Assembly (NCBI RefSeq): GCF_029227915.1
Contig: NC_079883.1
Location: 1,302,001-1,366,000 of the forward strand
DNA: 64,000 nt
Source of the DNA: Hydractinia symbiolongicarpus
Taxonomy: Eukaryota > Cnidaria > Hydrozoa > Anthoathecata > Hydractiniidae
Reading direction: 5' to 3'
Each line of letters opens with the position of its first letter. The stretch's first letter is position 1. This document shows, piece after piece, positions 25,782-38,507 of this stretch. The notes below the pieces were generated by a model, which was not told where the DNA came from, ran no database searches, and saw only the letters and a program-made list of their open reading frames with translations. The position numbers were made by a program, and so were the translations under genes.

Positions 25782-28700
25782 TTGTAGTTTTCAAAAATGT
25801 TTTCATTTTTGATGAGACGCTGAATAAAGGAAGTTTAATCGCCGGCAAACGAAAACCCGGGAATTCCCGTATATCCCGGACTCCGCCCGTATAGTCAAAA
25901 GTATACAAAGAAAATACCAAGGGAGTAAACTCATTTCCAGAACGATTTTTTAAATTATCTTTTCACCACTAAAACGCATGAGACTTGTAGTTTTCAAAAA
26001 TGTTTTCATTTTTGATGAGACGCTGAATAAAAAAAGGTTAATCGCCGGCAAGCGAAAACCCGCAATTTCCCGTAAATCCCGGACTCGGCCCGTATAGTCA
26101 AAAGTATACAAAGAAAGTACCCTGCGAGTAAACTCATTTCTATAACGATTTTTTAAATTATCTTTTCACCACTAAAACGCATGAGACTTGTAGTTTTCAA
26201 AAATGTTTTCATTTTTGATGAGACGCTGAATAAAAGATGTTTAATCGCTGGCAAAGGAAAACCCGCGATTTCCCGTAAATCCCGGACTCGGCCCGTATAG
26301 TCAAAAATATACAAAGAAAGTACCCAGCGAGTAAACTCATTTCCAGAACGATTTTTTAAATTATCTTTTCACCACTAAAACGCACGAGACTTGTAGTTTT
26401 CAAAAATGTTTTCATTTTTGATGAGACGCTGAATAAAAGAAGTTTAATCGCCGGCAAACGAAAACCCGCGAATTCCCGTAAATCCCGTGCTTGGCCCGTA
26501 TAGTCGAGTATATACAAAGAAAGTACCCTGTGAGTAAACTCCTTTCCAGAACGATTTTTTATATTATCTTTTCACCACTAAAACGCATGAGACTTGTAGT
26601 TTTCAAAAATGTTTTCATTTTTGATGAGACGCTGAATAAAAGAAGTTTAATCGCCGGCAAACGAAAACCCGCGAATTCCCGTAATTCCCGGACTCGGCCC
26701 GTATAGTCAAAAGTATACAAAGAAAGTACCCAGCGAGTAAACTCATTTCCAGAACGATTTTTTAAATTATCTTTTCACCACTAAAACGCACGAGACTTGT
26801 AGTTTTCAAAAATGTTTTCATTTTTGATGAGACGCTGAATAAAAGAAGTTTAATCGCCGGCAAACGAAAACCCGCGAATTCCCGTAATTCCCGGACTCGG
26901 CCCGTATAGTCAAAAGTATACAAAGAAAATACCCGGGGAGTAAACTCATTTCCAGAACGATTTTTTAAATTATCTTTTCACCACTAAAACGCATGAGACT
27001 TGTAGTTTTCAAAAATGTTTTCATTTTTGATGAGACGCTGAATAAAAGAAGTTTAATCGCCGGCAAACGAAAACCCGCGAATTCCCGTAATTCCCGGACT
27101 CGGCCCGTATAGTCAAAAGTATACAAAGAAAATACCCAGGGAGTAAACTCATTTCCAGAACGATTTTTTAAATTATCTTTTCACCACTAAAACGCATGAG
27201 ACTTGTAGTTTTCAAAAATGTTTTCATTTTTGATGAGACGCTGAATAAAAGATGTTTAATCGCCGGCAAACGAAAACCTGCGATTTCCCGTAAATCCCGG
27301 ACTCGGCCCGTATAGTCAAAAGTATACAAAGAAAGTACCCTGCGAGTAAACTCATTTCCAGAACGATTTTTTAAATTATCTTTTCACCACTAAAACGCAC
27401 GAGACTTGTAGTTTTCAAAAATGTTTTCATTTTTGATGAGACGCTGAATAAAAGAAGTTTAATCGCCGGCAAACGAAAACCCGCGAATTCCCGTAATTCC
27501 CGGACTCGGCCCGTATAGTCAAAAGTATACAAAGAAAATACCCAGGGAGTAAACTCATTTCCAGAACGATTTTTTAAATTATCTTTTCACCACTAAAACG
27601 CATGAGACTTGTAGTTTTTAAAAATATTTTCATTTTTGATGAGACGCTGAATAAAAGAAGTTTAATCGCCGGCAAACGAAAATCCGAGATTTCCCGTAAA
27701 TCCTAGACTCGGCCCGTATAGTCGAAAGTATACAGAGAAAGTACCCAGGGAGTAAACTCATTTCCCGAACGATTTTTTAAATTATTTTTTCGCCACTACA
27801 ACGCATGAGACTTGTAGTTTTCAAAAATGTTTTCATTTTTGATGAGACGCTGAATAAAAGAAGTTTAATCGCCGGCAAACGAAAACCCGCGATTTCCCGT
27901 AAATCCCGGGCTTGGCCCGTATAGTCAAAAGTATACAAAGAAAGTACCCTGCGAGTAAACTCATTTCCAGAACGATTTTTTAAATTATCTTTTCACCAAT
28001 AAAACGCAGGAGACTTGTAGTTTTCAAAAATGTTTTCATTTTTGATGAGACGCTGAATAAAGGAAGTTTAATCGCCGGCAAACGAAAACCCGCGAAATCC
28101 CGTAAATCCCGGACTCCGCCCGTATAGTCAAAAGTATACAAAGAAAATACCCAGGGAGTAAACTCATTTCCAGAACGATTTTTTAAATTATCTTTTCACC
28201 ACTAAAACGCATGAGACTTGTAGTTTTCAAAAATGTTTTCATTTTTGATGAGACGCTGAATAAAAGAAGTTTAATCGCCGGCAAACGAAAATCCGAGATT
28301 TCCCGTAAATCCTAAACTCGGCCCGTATAGTCAAAAGTATACAAAGAAAATACCCAGGGAGTAAACTCATTTCCAGAACGATTTTTTAAATTATCTTTTC
28401 ACCACTAAAACGCATGAGACTTGTAGTTTTCAAAAATGTTTTCATTTTTGATGAGACGCTGAATAAAAGATGTTTAATCGCCGGCAAACGAAAACCTGCG
28501 ATTTCTCGTAAATCCCGGACTCGGCCCGTATAGTCAAAAGTATACAAAGAAAGTACCCTGCGAGTAAACTCATTTCCAGAACGATTTTTTAAATTATCTT
28601 TTCACCACTAAAACGCACGAGACTTGTAGTTTTCAAAAATGTTTTCATTTTTGATGAGACGCTGAATAAAAGAAGTTTAATCGCCGGCAAACGAAAACCC

Positions 28701-29240
28701 GCAAATTCCCGTAATTCCCGGACTCGGCCCGTATAGTCAAAAGTATACAAAGAAAATACCCAGGGAGTAAACTCATTTCCAGAACGATTTTTTAAATTAT
28801 CTTTTCACCACTAAAACGCATGAGACTTGTAGTTTTTAAAAATATTTTCATTTTTGATGAGACGCTGAATAAAAGAAGTTTATTCGCCGGCAAACGAAAA
28901 TCCGAGATTTCCCGGAAATCCTAGACTCGGCCCGTATAGTCGAAAGTATACAGAGAAAATACCCGGGGAGTAAACTCATTTCCAGAACGATTTTTTAAAT
29001 TATCTTTTCACCACTAAAACGCATGAGACTTGTAGTTTTCAAAAATGTTTTCATTTTTGATGAGACGCTGATAAAAGATGTTTAATCGCCGGCAAACGAA
29101 AACCCGCGATTTCCCGTAAATCCCGGGCTTGGCCCGTATAGTCGAATATATACGAAGAAATTACCCTGTGAGTAAACTCATTTCCAGAACGATTTTTTAA
29201 ATTATCTTTTCACTACTAAAACGCATGAGACTTGTAGTTT
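25782..29240. repeat. Hybrid HOR block: C-type start, A-type body
   Basis: The first five monomers or so carry block C markers (GTATATCCCGG and GTCAAAAATAT). From about 26.8 kb the order of subtypes follows block A, including both TTTTTAAAAATATTTTC monomers (27,616 and 28,832) and the third copy of GACGCTGATAAAAG near 29,070. Near 29.24 kb it departs from A by skipping two monomers (those at about 3.44-3.85 kb in A). It may be the full-length ancestor of C or a C/A recombinant. Confidence 0.75.
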
Positions 29241-29851
29241 TCAAAAATGTTTTCATTTTTGATGAGACGCTGAATAAAAGAAGTTTAATCGCCGGCAAAC
29301 GAAAACCCGCGAATTCCCGTAATTCCCGGACTCGGCCCGTATAGTCAAAAGTATACAAAGAAAATACCCAGGGAGTAAACTCATTTCCAGAACGATTTTT
29401 TAAATTATCTTTTCACCACTAAAACGCATGAGACTTGTAGTTTTCAAAAATGTTTTCATTTTTGATGAGACGCTGAATAAAAGATGTTTAATCGCCGGCA
29501 AACGAAAACCCGCGATTTCCCGTAAATCCCGGACTCGGCCCGTATAGTCAAAAGTATACAAAGAAAGTACCCTGCGAGTAAACTCATTTCCAGAACGATT
29601 TTTAAAATTATCTTTTCACCACTAAAACGCACGAGACTTGTAGTTTTCAAAAATGTTTTCATTTTTGATGAGACGCTGAATAAAAGAAGTTTAATCGCCG
29701 GCAAACGAAAACCCGCGAATTCCCGTAATTCCCGGACTCGGCCCGTATAGTCAAAACTATACAAAGAAAATACCCAGGGAGTAAACTCATTTCCAGAACG
29801 ATTTTTTAAATTATCTTTTCACCACTAAAACGCATGAGACTTGTAGTTTTT

Positions 29852-31068
29852 AAAAATATTTTCATTTTTGATGAGACGCTGAATAAAAGAAGTTTAATCG
29901 CCGGCAAACGAAAATCCGAGATTTCCCGTAAATCCTAGACTCGGCCCGTATAGTCGAAAGTATACAGAGAAAGTACCCAGGGAGTAAACTCATTTCCCGA
30001 ACGATTTTTTAAATTATTTTTTCGCCACTACAACGCATGAGACTTGTAGTTTTCAAAAATGTTTTCATTTTTGATGAGACGCTGAATAAAAGAAGTTTAA
30101 TCGCCGGCAAACGAAAACCCGCGATTTCCCGTAAATCCCGGGCTCGGCCCGTATAGTCAAAAGTATACAAAGAAAGTACCCTGCGAGTAAACTCATTTCC
30201 AGAACGATTTTTTAAATTATCTTTTCCCACTAAAACGCAGGAGACTTGTAGTTTTCAAAAATGTTTTCATTTTTGATGAGACGCTGAATAAAGGAAGTTT
30301 AATCGCCGGCAAACGAAAACCCGCGAAATCCCGTAAATCCCGGACTCCGCCCGTATAGTCAAAAGTATACAAAGAAAATACCCAGGGAGTAAACTCATTT
30401 CCAGAACGATTTTTTAAATTATCTTTTCACCACTAAAACGCATGAGACTTGTAGTTTTCAAAAATGTTTTCATTTTTGATGAGACGCTGAATAAAAGAAG
30501 TTTAATCGCCGGCAAACGAAAATCCGAGATTTCCCGTAAATCCTAAACTCGGCCCGTATAGTCAAAAGTATACAAAGAAAATACCCAGGGAGTAAACTCA
30601 TTTCCAGAACGATTTTTTAAATTATCTTTTCACCACTAAAACGCATGAGACTTGTAGTTTTCAAAAATGTTTTCATTTTTGATGAGACGCTGAATAAAAG
30701 ATGTTTAAACGCCGGCAAACGAAAACCTGCGATTTCCCGTAAATCCCGGACTCGGCCCGTATAGTCAAAAGTATACAAAGAAAGTACCCTGCGAGTAAAC
30801 TCATTTCCAGAACGATTTTTTAAATTATCTTTTCACCACTAAAACGCATGAGACTTGTAGTTTTCAAAAATGTTTTCATTTTTGATGAGACGCTGAATAA
30901 AAGATGTTTAATCGCCGGTAAACGAAAACCTGCGATTTCCCGTAAATCCCGGACTCGGCCCGTATAGTCAAAAGTATACAAAGAAAATACCCAGGGAGTA
31001 AACTCATTTCCAGAACGATTTTTTAAATTATCTTTTCACCACTAAAACGCATGAGACTTGTAGTTTTT
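29852..31068. repeat. 6-monomer unit (1,217 bp)
   Basis: Six monomers run between successive AAAAATATTTTC markers, in the order CCTAGAC, CCCGGGCTCGG, GACTCCGCC, CCTAAACTCGG and two AACCTGCG monomers. Length is 6 x 203 minus the single-base deletion at about 30,226. The same sequence of subtypes occurs in the middle of block A, so this looks like an expansion of a block A subunit. Confidence 0.8.
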
Positions 31069-32083
31069 AAAAATATTTTCATTTTTGATGAGACGCTGAA
31101 TAAAAGAAGTTTAATCGCCGGCAAACGAAAATCCGAGATTTCCCGTAAATCCTAGACTTGGCCCGTATAGTCGAAAGTATACAGAGAAAGTACCCAGGGA
31201 GTAAACTCATTTCCCGAACGATTTTTTAAATTATTTTTTCGCCACTACAACGCATGAGACTTGTAGTTTTCAAAAATGTTTTCATTTTTGATGAGACGCT
31301 GAATAAAAGAAGTTTAATCGCCGGCAAACGAAAACCCGCGATTTCCCGTAAATCCCGGGCTCGGCCCGTATAGTCAAAAGTATACAAAGAAAGTACCCTG
31401 CGAGTAAACTCATTTCCAGAACGATTTTTTAAATTATCTTTTCACCACTAAAACGCAGGAGACTTGTAGTTTTCAAAAATGTTTTCATTTTTGATGAGAC
31501 GCTGAATAAAGGAAGTTTAATCGCCGGCAAACGAAAACCCGCGAAATCCCGTAAATCCCGGACTCCGCCCGTATAGTCAAAAGTATACAAAGAAAATACC
31601 CAGGGAGTAAACTCATTTCCAGAACGATTTTTTAAATTATCTTTTCACCACTAAAACGCATGAGACTTGTAGTTTTCAAAAATGTTTTCATTTTTGATGA
31701 GACGCTGAATAAAAGACGTTTAATCGCCGGCAAACGAAAATCCGCGATTTCCCGTAAATCCTAAACTCGGCCCGTATAGTCAAAAGTATACAAAGAAAAT
31801 ACCCAGGGAGTAAACTGATTTCCAGAACGATTTTTTAAATTATCTTTTCACCACTAAAACGCATGAGACTTGTAGTTTTCAAAAATGTTTTCATTTTTGA
31901 TGAGACGCTGAATAAAAGATGTTTAATCGCCGGCAAACGAAAACCTGCGATTTCCCGTAAATCCCGGACTCGGTCCGTATAGTCAAAAGTATACAAAGAA
32001 AATACCCAGGGAGTAAACTCATTTCCAGAACGATTTTTTAAATTATCTTTTCACCACTAAAACGCATGAGACTTGTAGTTTTT
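31069..32083. repeat. 5-monomer unit (1,015 bp)
   Basis: This repeats the preceding six-monomer order minus one AACCTGCG monomer and is exactly 5 x 203. The loss of a single monomer between adjacent units is a simple in-register unequal exchange. Shared CCTAGACTTGG at about 31,152 and 32,167 links it to the next unit. Confidence 0.8.
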
Positions 32084-32575
32084 AAAAATATTTTCATTTT
32101 TGATGAGACGCTGAATAAAAGAAGTTTAATCGCCGGCAAACGAAAATCCGAGATTTCCCGTAAATCCTAGACTTGGCCCGTATAGTCGAAAGTATACAGA
32201 GAAAGTACCCAGGGAGTAAACTCATTTCCCGAACGATTTTTTAAATTATTTTTTCGCCACTACAACGCATGAGACTTGTAGTTTTCAAAAATGTTTTCAT
32301 TTTTGATGAGACGCTGAATAAAAGAAGTTTAATCGCCGGCAAACGAAAACCCGCGATTTCCCGTAAATCCCGGGCTCGGCCCGTATAGTCAAAAGTATAC
32401 AAAGAAAGTACCCTGCGAGTAAACTCATTTCCAGAACGATTTTTTAAATTATCTTTTCACCACTAAAACGCAGGAGACTTGTAGTTTTCAAAAATGTTTT
32501 CATTTTTGATTAGACGCTGAATAAAGGAAGTTTAATCGCCGGCAAACGAAAACCCGCGAAATCCCGTAAATCCCG

Positions 32576-34402
32576 GACTCCGCCCGTATAGTCAAAAGTA
32601 TACAAAGAAAATACCCAGGGAGTAAACTCATTTCCAGAACGATTTTTTAAATTATCTTTTCACCACTAAAACGCATGAGACTTGTAGTTTTCAAAAATGT
32701 TTTCATTTTTGATGAGACGCTGAATAAAAGAAGTTTAATCGCCGGCAAACGAAAACCCGCGAATTCCCGTAATTCCCGGACTCGGCCCGTATAGTCAAAA
32801 GTATACAAAGAAAATACCCAGGGAGTAAACTCATTTCCAGAACGATTTTTTAAATTATCTTTTCACCACTAAAACGCATGAGACTTGTAGTTTTTAATAA
32901 TGTTTTCATTTTTGATGAGACGCTGAATAAAAGATGTTTAATCGCCGGCAAAGGAAAACCCGCGATTTCCCGTAAATCCCGGACTCGGCCCGTATAGTCA
33001 AAAGTATACAAAGAAAGTACCTTGCGTGTAAACTCATTTCCAGAACGATTTTTTAAATTATCTTTTCACCACTAAAGCGCACGAGACTTGTAGTTTTCAA
33101 AAATGTTTTTATTTTTGATGAGACGCTGAATAAAGGAAGTTTAATCGCCGGCAAACGAAAACCTGCGAAATCCCGTAAATCCCGGACTCCGCCCGTATAG
33201 TCAAAAGTATACAAAGAAAATACCCAGGGAGTAAACTCATTTCCAGAACGATTTTTTAAATTATCTTTTCACCACTAAAACGCATGAGACTTGTAGTTTT
33301 CAAAAATGTTTTCATTTTTGATGAGACGCTGAATAAAAGAAGTTTAATCGCCGGCAAACGAAAATCCGAGATTTCCCGTAAATCCTAGACTCGGCCCGTA
33401 TAGTCGAAAGTATACAGAGAAAGTACCCAGGGAGTAAACTCATTTCCCAAACGATTTTTTAAATTATTTTTTCGCCACTAAAACGCATGAGACTTGTAGT
33501 TTTCAAAATTGTTTTCATTTTTGATGAGACGCTGAATAAAAGAAGTTTAATCGCCGGCAAACGAAAACCCGCGATTTCCCGTAAATCCCGGGCTCGGCCC
33601 GTATAGTCAAAAGTATACAAAGAAATTACGCAGGGAGTTAACTCATTTCCAGAACGATTTTTTAAATTAACTTTTCACCACTAAAACGCACGAGACTTGT
33701 AGTTTTCAAAAATGTTTTCATTTTTGATGAGACGCTGAATAAAGGAAGTTTAATCGCCGGCAAACGAAAACCCGCGAAATCCCGTAAATCCCGGACTCCG
33801 CCCGTATAGTCAAAAGTATACAAAGAAAATACCCAGGGAGTTAACTCATTTCCAGAACGATTTTTTAAATTATCTTTTCACCACTAAAACGCATGAGACT
33901 TGTAGTTTTCAAAAATGTTTTCATTTTTGATGAGACGCTGAATAAAAGAAGTTTAATTGCCGGCAAACGAAAACCCGCGAATTCCCGTAATTCCCGGACT
34001 CGGCCCGTATAGTCAAAAGTATACAAAGAAAATACCCAGGGAGTAAACTCATTTCCAGAACGATTTTTTAAATTATCTTTTCACCACTAAAACGCATGAG
34101 ACTTGTAGTTTTTAATAATGTTTTCATTTTTGATGAGACGCTGAATAAAAGATGTTTAATCGCCGGCAAAGGAAAACCCGCGATTTCCCGTAAATCCCGG
34201 ACTCGGCCCGTATAGTCAAAAGTATACAAAGAAAGTACCTTGCGTGTAAACTCATTTCCAGAACGATTTTTTAAATTATCTTTTCACCACTAAAGCGCAC
34301 GAGACTTGTAGTTTTCAAAAATGTTTTTATTTTTGATGAGACGCTGAATAAAGGAAGTTTAATCGCCGGCAAACGAAAACCCGCGAAATCCCGTAAATCC
34401 CG
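32576..34402. repeat. Three 3-monomer units (609 bp each)
   Basis: The GACTCCGCC monomer recurs at 32,576, 33,185, 33,794 and 34,403, exactly 609 bp apart. The two monomers between alternate in type, so a six-monomer (1,218-bp) period is also visible: the rare TTTTTAATAATG variant sits at 32,891 and 34,109. The 609-bp period is the shortest whose frame is preserved (203 x 3), but stops are frequent and nothing suggests coding. Confidence 0.82.
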
Positions 34403-34975
34403 GACTCCGCCCGTATAGTCAAAAGTATACAAAGAAAATACCCCAGAAGTAAACTCATTTCCAGAACGATTTTTTAAATTATCTTTTCACCACTAAAACG
34501 CATGAGACTTGTAGTTTTCAAAAATGTTTTCATTTTTGATGAGACGCTGAATAAAAGAAGTTTAATCGCCGGCAAAGGAAAACCCGCGAATTCCCGTAAT
34601 TCCCGGACTCGGCCCGTATAGTCAAAAGTATACAAAGAAAATACCCAGGGAGTAAACTCATTTCCAGAACGATTTTTTAAATTATCTTTTCACCACTAAA
34701 ACGCATGAGACTTGTAGTTTTTAAAAATGTTTTCATTTTTAATGAGACGCTGAATAAAAGATGTTTAAGCGCCGGCAAAGGAAAACCCGCGATTTCCCGT
34801 AAATCCCGGACTCGGCCCGTATAGTCAAAAGTATACAAAGAAAGTACCTTGCGAGTAAACTCATTTCCAGAACGATTTTTTAAATTATCTTTTCACCACT
34901 AAAACGCACGAGACTTGTAGTTTTCAAAAATGTTTTCATTTTTGATGAGACGCTGAATAAAAGAAGTTTAATCGC
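33945..34975. repeat. Long-range duplication 1, left copy (partner 41,380-42,410)
   Basis: Markers TTTTTAATAATG (34,109), GACTCCGCC (34,403) and TTTTTAAAAATG with TTTTTAATGAG (34,718) recur at exactly +7,435 (41,544, 41,838 and 42,153). The offset equals 36 monomers plus two 64-bp inserts minus one base, so it spans the insert-bearing region. Identity is high but not perfect, for example CCCCAGAAG here against CCCTAGAAG in the partner. Confidence 0.8.
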
Positions 34976-35230
34976 CGACAAACGAAAACCCGCGAATTCC
35001 CGTAATTCCCGGACTCGGCCCGTATAGTCAAAAGTATACAAAGAAAATACCCAGGGAGTAAACTCATTTCCAGAACGATTTTTTAAATTATCTTTTCACC
35101 ACTAAAACGCATGAGACTTGTAGTTTTCAAAAATGTTTTCATTTTTGATGAGACGCTGAATAAAAGAAGTTTAATCGCCGGCAAACGAAAATCCGCGAAT
35201 TCCCGTAAATCCCGGACACTGCCCGTATAG

Positions 35231-36854
35231 TCAATTATATACGAAGAAATTACCCTGTGAGTAAACTCATTTCCAGAACGATTTTTTAAATTATCTTTTC
35301 ACCACTAAAACGCATGAGACTTGTAGTTTTCAAAAATGTTTTCATTTTTGATGAGACGCTGAATAAAAGAAGTTTAATTGCCGGCAAACGAAAATCCGAG
35401 ATTTCCCGTAAATCCCGGACTCGGCCCGTATAGTCAAAAGTATACAAAGAAAGTACCCAGGGAGTAAACTCATTTCCCGAACGATTTTTTAAATTATTTT
35501 TTCGCCAATAAAACGCATGAGACTTGTAGTTTTCAAAAATGTTTTCATTTTTGATGAGACGCTTAATGAGAGAGGTTTAATCTCCGGCAAACGAAAACCC
35601 GCGATTTCACGTAAATCCCGGGCTTGGCCCGTATAGTCGAATGTATACAAAGAAAGTACCCAGGGAGTAAACTCATTTCCCGAACGATTTTTTAAATTAT
35701 TTTTTCACCACTAAGACGCATGAGACTTGTAGTTTTCAGGAATGTTTTTATTTTTGATGAGACGCTTAATGAAAGAAGTTTAATCGCCGACAAACGAAAA
35801 CCCGCGAATTTCCGTAATTCCCGGACTCGGCCCGTATAGTCAAAAGTATACAAAGAAAATACCCAGGGAGTAAACTCATTTCCAGAACGATTTTTTAAAT
35901 TATCTTTTCACCACTAAAACGCATGAGACTTGTAGTTTTCAAAAATGTTTTCATTTTTGATGAGACGCTGAATAAAAGAAGTTTAATCGCCGGCAAACGA
36001 AAATCCGCGAATTCCCGTAAATCCCGGACACTGCCCGTATAGTCAATTATATACGAAGAAATTACCCTGTGAGTAAACTCATTTCCAGAACGATTTTTTA
36101 AATTATCTTTTCACCACTAAAACGCATGAGACTTGTAGTTTTCAAAAATGTTTTCATTTTTGATGAGACGCTGAATAAAAGAAGTTTAATTGCCGGCAAA
36201 CGAAAATCCGAGATTTCCCGTAAATCCCGGACTCGGCCCGTATAGTCAAAAGTATACAAAGAAAGTACCCAAGGAGTAAACTCATTTCCCGAACGATTTT
36301 TTAAATTATTTTTTCGCCACTAAAACGCATGAGACTTGTAGTTTTCAAAAATGTTTTCATTTTTGATGAGACGCTTAATGAGAGAGGTTTAATCTCCGGC
36401 AAACGAAAACCCGCGATTTCACGTAAATCCCGGGCTTGGCCCGTATAGTCGAATGTATACAAAGAAAGTACCAAGGGAGTAAACTCATTTCCCGAACGAT
36501 TTTTTAAATTATTTTTTCACCACTAAGACGCATGAGACTTGTAGTTTTCAGGAATGTTTTTATTTTTGATGAGACGCTTAATGAAAGAAGTTTAATTGCC
36601 GGCAAACGAAAACTTGCGTTTTCCCGTAAATCCCGGGCTTGGCCCGTATAGTCGAGTATATACAAAGAAAGTACCCTGTCTGTAAACTCATTTCCAGAAC
36701 GTTTTTTTAAATTATCTTTTCACCACTAAAACGCATGAGACTTGTAGTTTTCAAAAATGTTTTCATTTTTGATAAGACGCTGAATAAAAGATGTTTAATC
36801 GCCGGAAAACGAAAATCCGCGATTTCCCGTAAATCCCGGACTTGGCCCGTATAG
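35231..36854. repeat. 4-monomer HOR (812 bp), two copies
   Basis: The distinctive TCAATTATATACG variant occurs at 35,231 and 36,043, 812 bp apart (4 x 203). Unit order is GGACACTGCCC, then TTAATTGCCGG with CCGAGATTT, then AGAGAGGTTTAATCTCC, then the TCAGGAATG subtype. The fourth monomer of the second copy differs (AACTTGCG at 36,611), so copies diverge at that edge. Confidence 0.82.
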
Positions 36855-37558
36855 TCAAAAGTATACAAAGAAAACACCCAGGGAGTAAACTCATTTCAAG
36901 AACGATTTTTTAAATTATCTTTTCACCACTAAAACGCATGAGACTTGTAGTTTTCAAAAATGTTTTCATTTTTGATGAGACGCTGAATAAAAGATGTTTA
37001 ATCGCCGGCAAACGAAAACCCGCGACTTCCCGTAAATCCCGGGCTTGGCCCGTATAGTCGAATATATACGAAGAAATTACCCTGTGAGTAAACTCATTTC
37101 CAGAACGATTTTTTAAATTATCTTTTCGCCACTAAAACGCATGAGACTTGTAGTTTTCAAAAATGTTTTCATTTTTGATGAGACGCTGAATAAAAGAAGT
37201 TTAATCGCCGGCAAACGAAAACCCGCGAATTCCCGTAATTCCCAGACTCGGCCCGTATACTCAAAAGTATACAAAGAAAATACCCAGGGAGTAAACTCAT
37301 TTCCAGAACGATTTTTTAAATTACCTTTTCACCACTAAAACGCATGAGACTTTTAGTTTTCAAAAATGTTTTCATTTTTGATAAGACGCTGAATAAAAAA
37401 AGTTTAATCGCCGGCAAACGAAAATCCGAGATTTCCCGTAAATCCCGGACTCGGCCCGTATAGTCAAAAGTATACAAAGAAAGTACCCAGGGAGTAAACT
37501 CATTTCCCGAACGATTTTTTAAATTATATTTTCGCCACTAAAACGCATGAGACTTGTA
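35520..37558. repeat. Long-range duplication 2, left copy (partner 42,549-44,587)
   Basis: About ten monomers match at +7,029: GACAAACG (35,788 and 42,817), TCAATTATATACG (36,043 and 43,072), AACTTGCG (36,611 and 43,640), GGAAAACGAAAATCC and the ACACCCAGGG monomer. The offset is exactly two monomers smaller than that of duplication 1, so two monomers were lost or gained between the two blocks after, or during, the event. Confidence 0.8.
35736..35757. repeat. First TCAGGAATG subtype monomer, dyad broken
   Basis: In this subtype the left arm of the inverted repeat reads TCAGGAATG and the loop/right arm reads TTTTTATTTTTGA, so the perfect 9-bp stem is lost. I found no such monomer before 35.7 kb; after it the subtype is frequent to the end of the window. 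It is usually joined to CTTAATGAAAG (a T in place of the usual G, and a G later) and to CACTAAGACGC in the preceding tail, giving a multi-site haplotype. Confidence 0.8.
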
Positions 37559-38507
37559 GTTTTCAAAAATGTTTTCATTTTTGATGAGACGCTGAATAAA
37601 AGAAGTTTAATCGCCGGCAAACGAAAACCCGCGAATTCCCGTAATTCCCAGACTCGGCCCGTATAGTCAAAAGTATACAAAGAAAATACCCAGGGAGTAA
37701 ACTCATTTCCAGAACGATTTTTTAAATTACCTTTTCACCACTAAAACGCATGAGACTTTTAGTTTTCAAAAATGTTTTCATTTTTGATGAGACGCTGAAT
37801 AAAAGAAGTTTAATCGCCGGCAAACGAAAATCCGAGATTTCCCGTAAATCCCGGACTCGGCCCGTATAGTCAAAAGTATACAAAGAAAGTACCCAGGGAG
37901 TAAACTCATTTCCCTAACGATTTTTTAAATTATATTTTCGCCACTAAAACGCATGAGACTTGTAGTTTTCAAAAATGTTTTAATTTTTGATGAGACGCTT
38001 AATGAGAGAGGTTTAATCTCCGGCAAACGAAAACCCGCGATTTCACGTAAATCCCGGGCTTGGCCCGTATAGTCGAATGTATACAAAGAAAGTACCCAGG
38101 GATTAAACGCATTTCCCGAACGATTTTTTAAGTTATTGTTTCACCACTAAAACGCATGAGACTTTTAGTTTTCAAAAATGTTTTCATTTTTGATGAGACG
38201 CTGAATAAAAGAAGTTTAATCGCCGGCAAACGAAAATCCGCGAATTCCCGTAAATCCTGGACACTGCCCGTATAGCCAGAAGTATACAAAGAAAGTACCG
38301 AGGAAGTAAACTCATTTCCCGAACGTTTTTTTAAATTATTTTTTCACCACTAAGACGCATGAGACTTGTAGTTTTCAGGAATGTTTTTATTTTTGATGAG
38401 ACGCTTAATGAAAGAAGTTTAATCGCCGGCAAACGAAAACCCGCGTTTTCCCGTAAATCCCGGGCTTGGCCCGTATAGTCGAGTATATACAAAGAAAGTA
38501 CCCTGTG

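Larger units (their letters stand above)
14820..26790. repeat. 73-monomer superunit, copy 2 (A'-B'-start of C')
   Basis: The copy follows copy 1 base for base, with scattered substitutions, through block A' (14,820-20,502), block B' (20,503-25,781) and about the first five monomers of C'. These still carry the C-specific variants GTATATCCCGG (25,869; compare 11,050) and GTCAAAAATAT (26,302; compare 11,483). After about 26.79 kb the sequence continues as block A rather than with the seven-monomer deletion seen in C, so the 14.8-kb periodicity ends there. Confidence 0.88.
29240..34900. repeat. Domain 2: short HOR units of 6, 5 and 3 monomers
   Basis: The long blocks of domain 1 give way to short units made of the same subtypes. 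The TTTTTAAAAATATTTTC marker spaces at 1,217 bp and then 1,015 bp (29,847, 31,064, 32,079). The GACTCCGCC marker spaces at 1,218, 1,015, 609, 609 and 609 bp (30,343, 31,561, 32,576, 33,185, 33,794, 34,403). A one-base deletion in CTTTTCCCACT near 30,226 explains the 1,217. No gene or unique sequence is present. Confidence 0.85.

Noticed and set aside
29456-29764. Minus-strand 102-codon frame and similar frames at 30,009, 45,822 and 54,215
   Set aside because: These arise where one-base changes or deletions in the satellite (for example TTTTTAAAATT near 29,600 or the deletion near 30,226) remove a stop. They are chance satellite frames.
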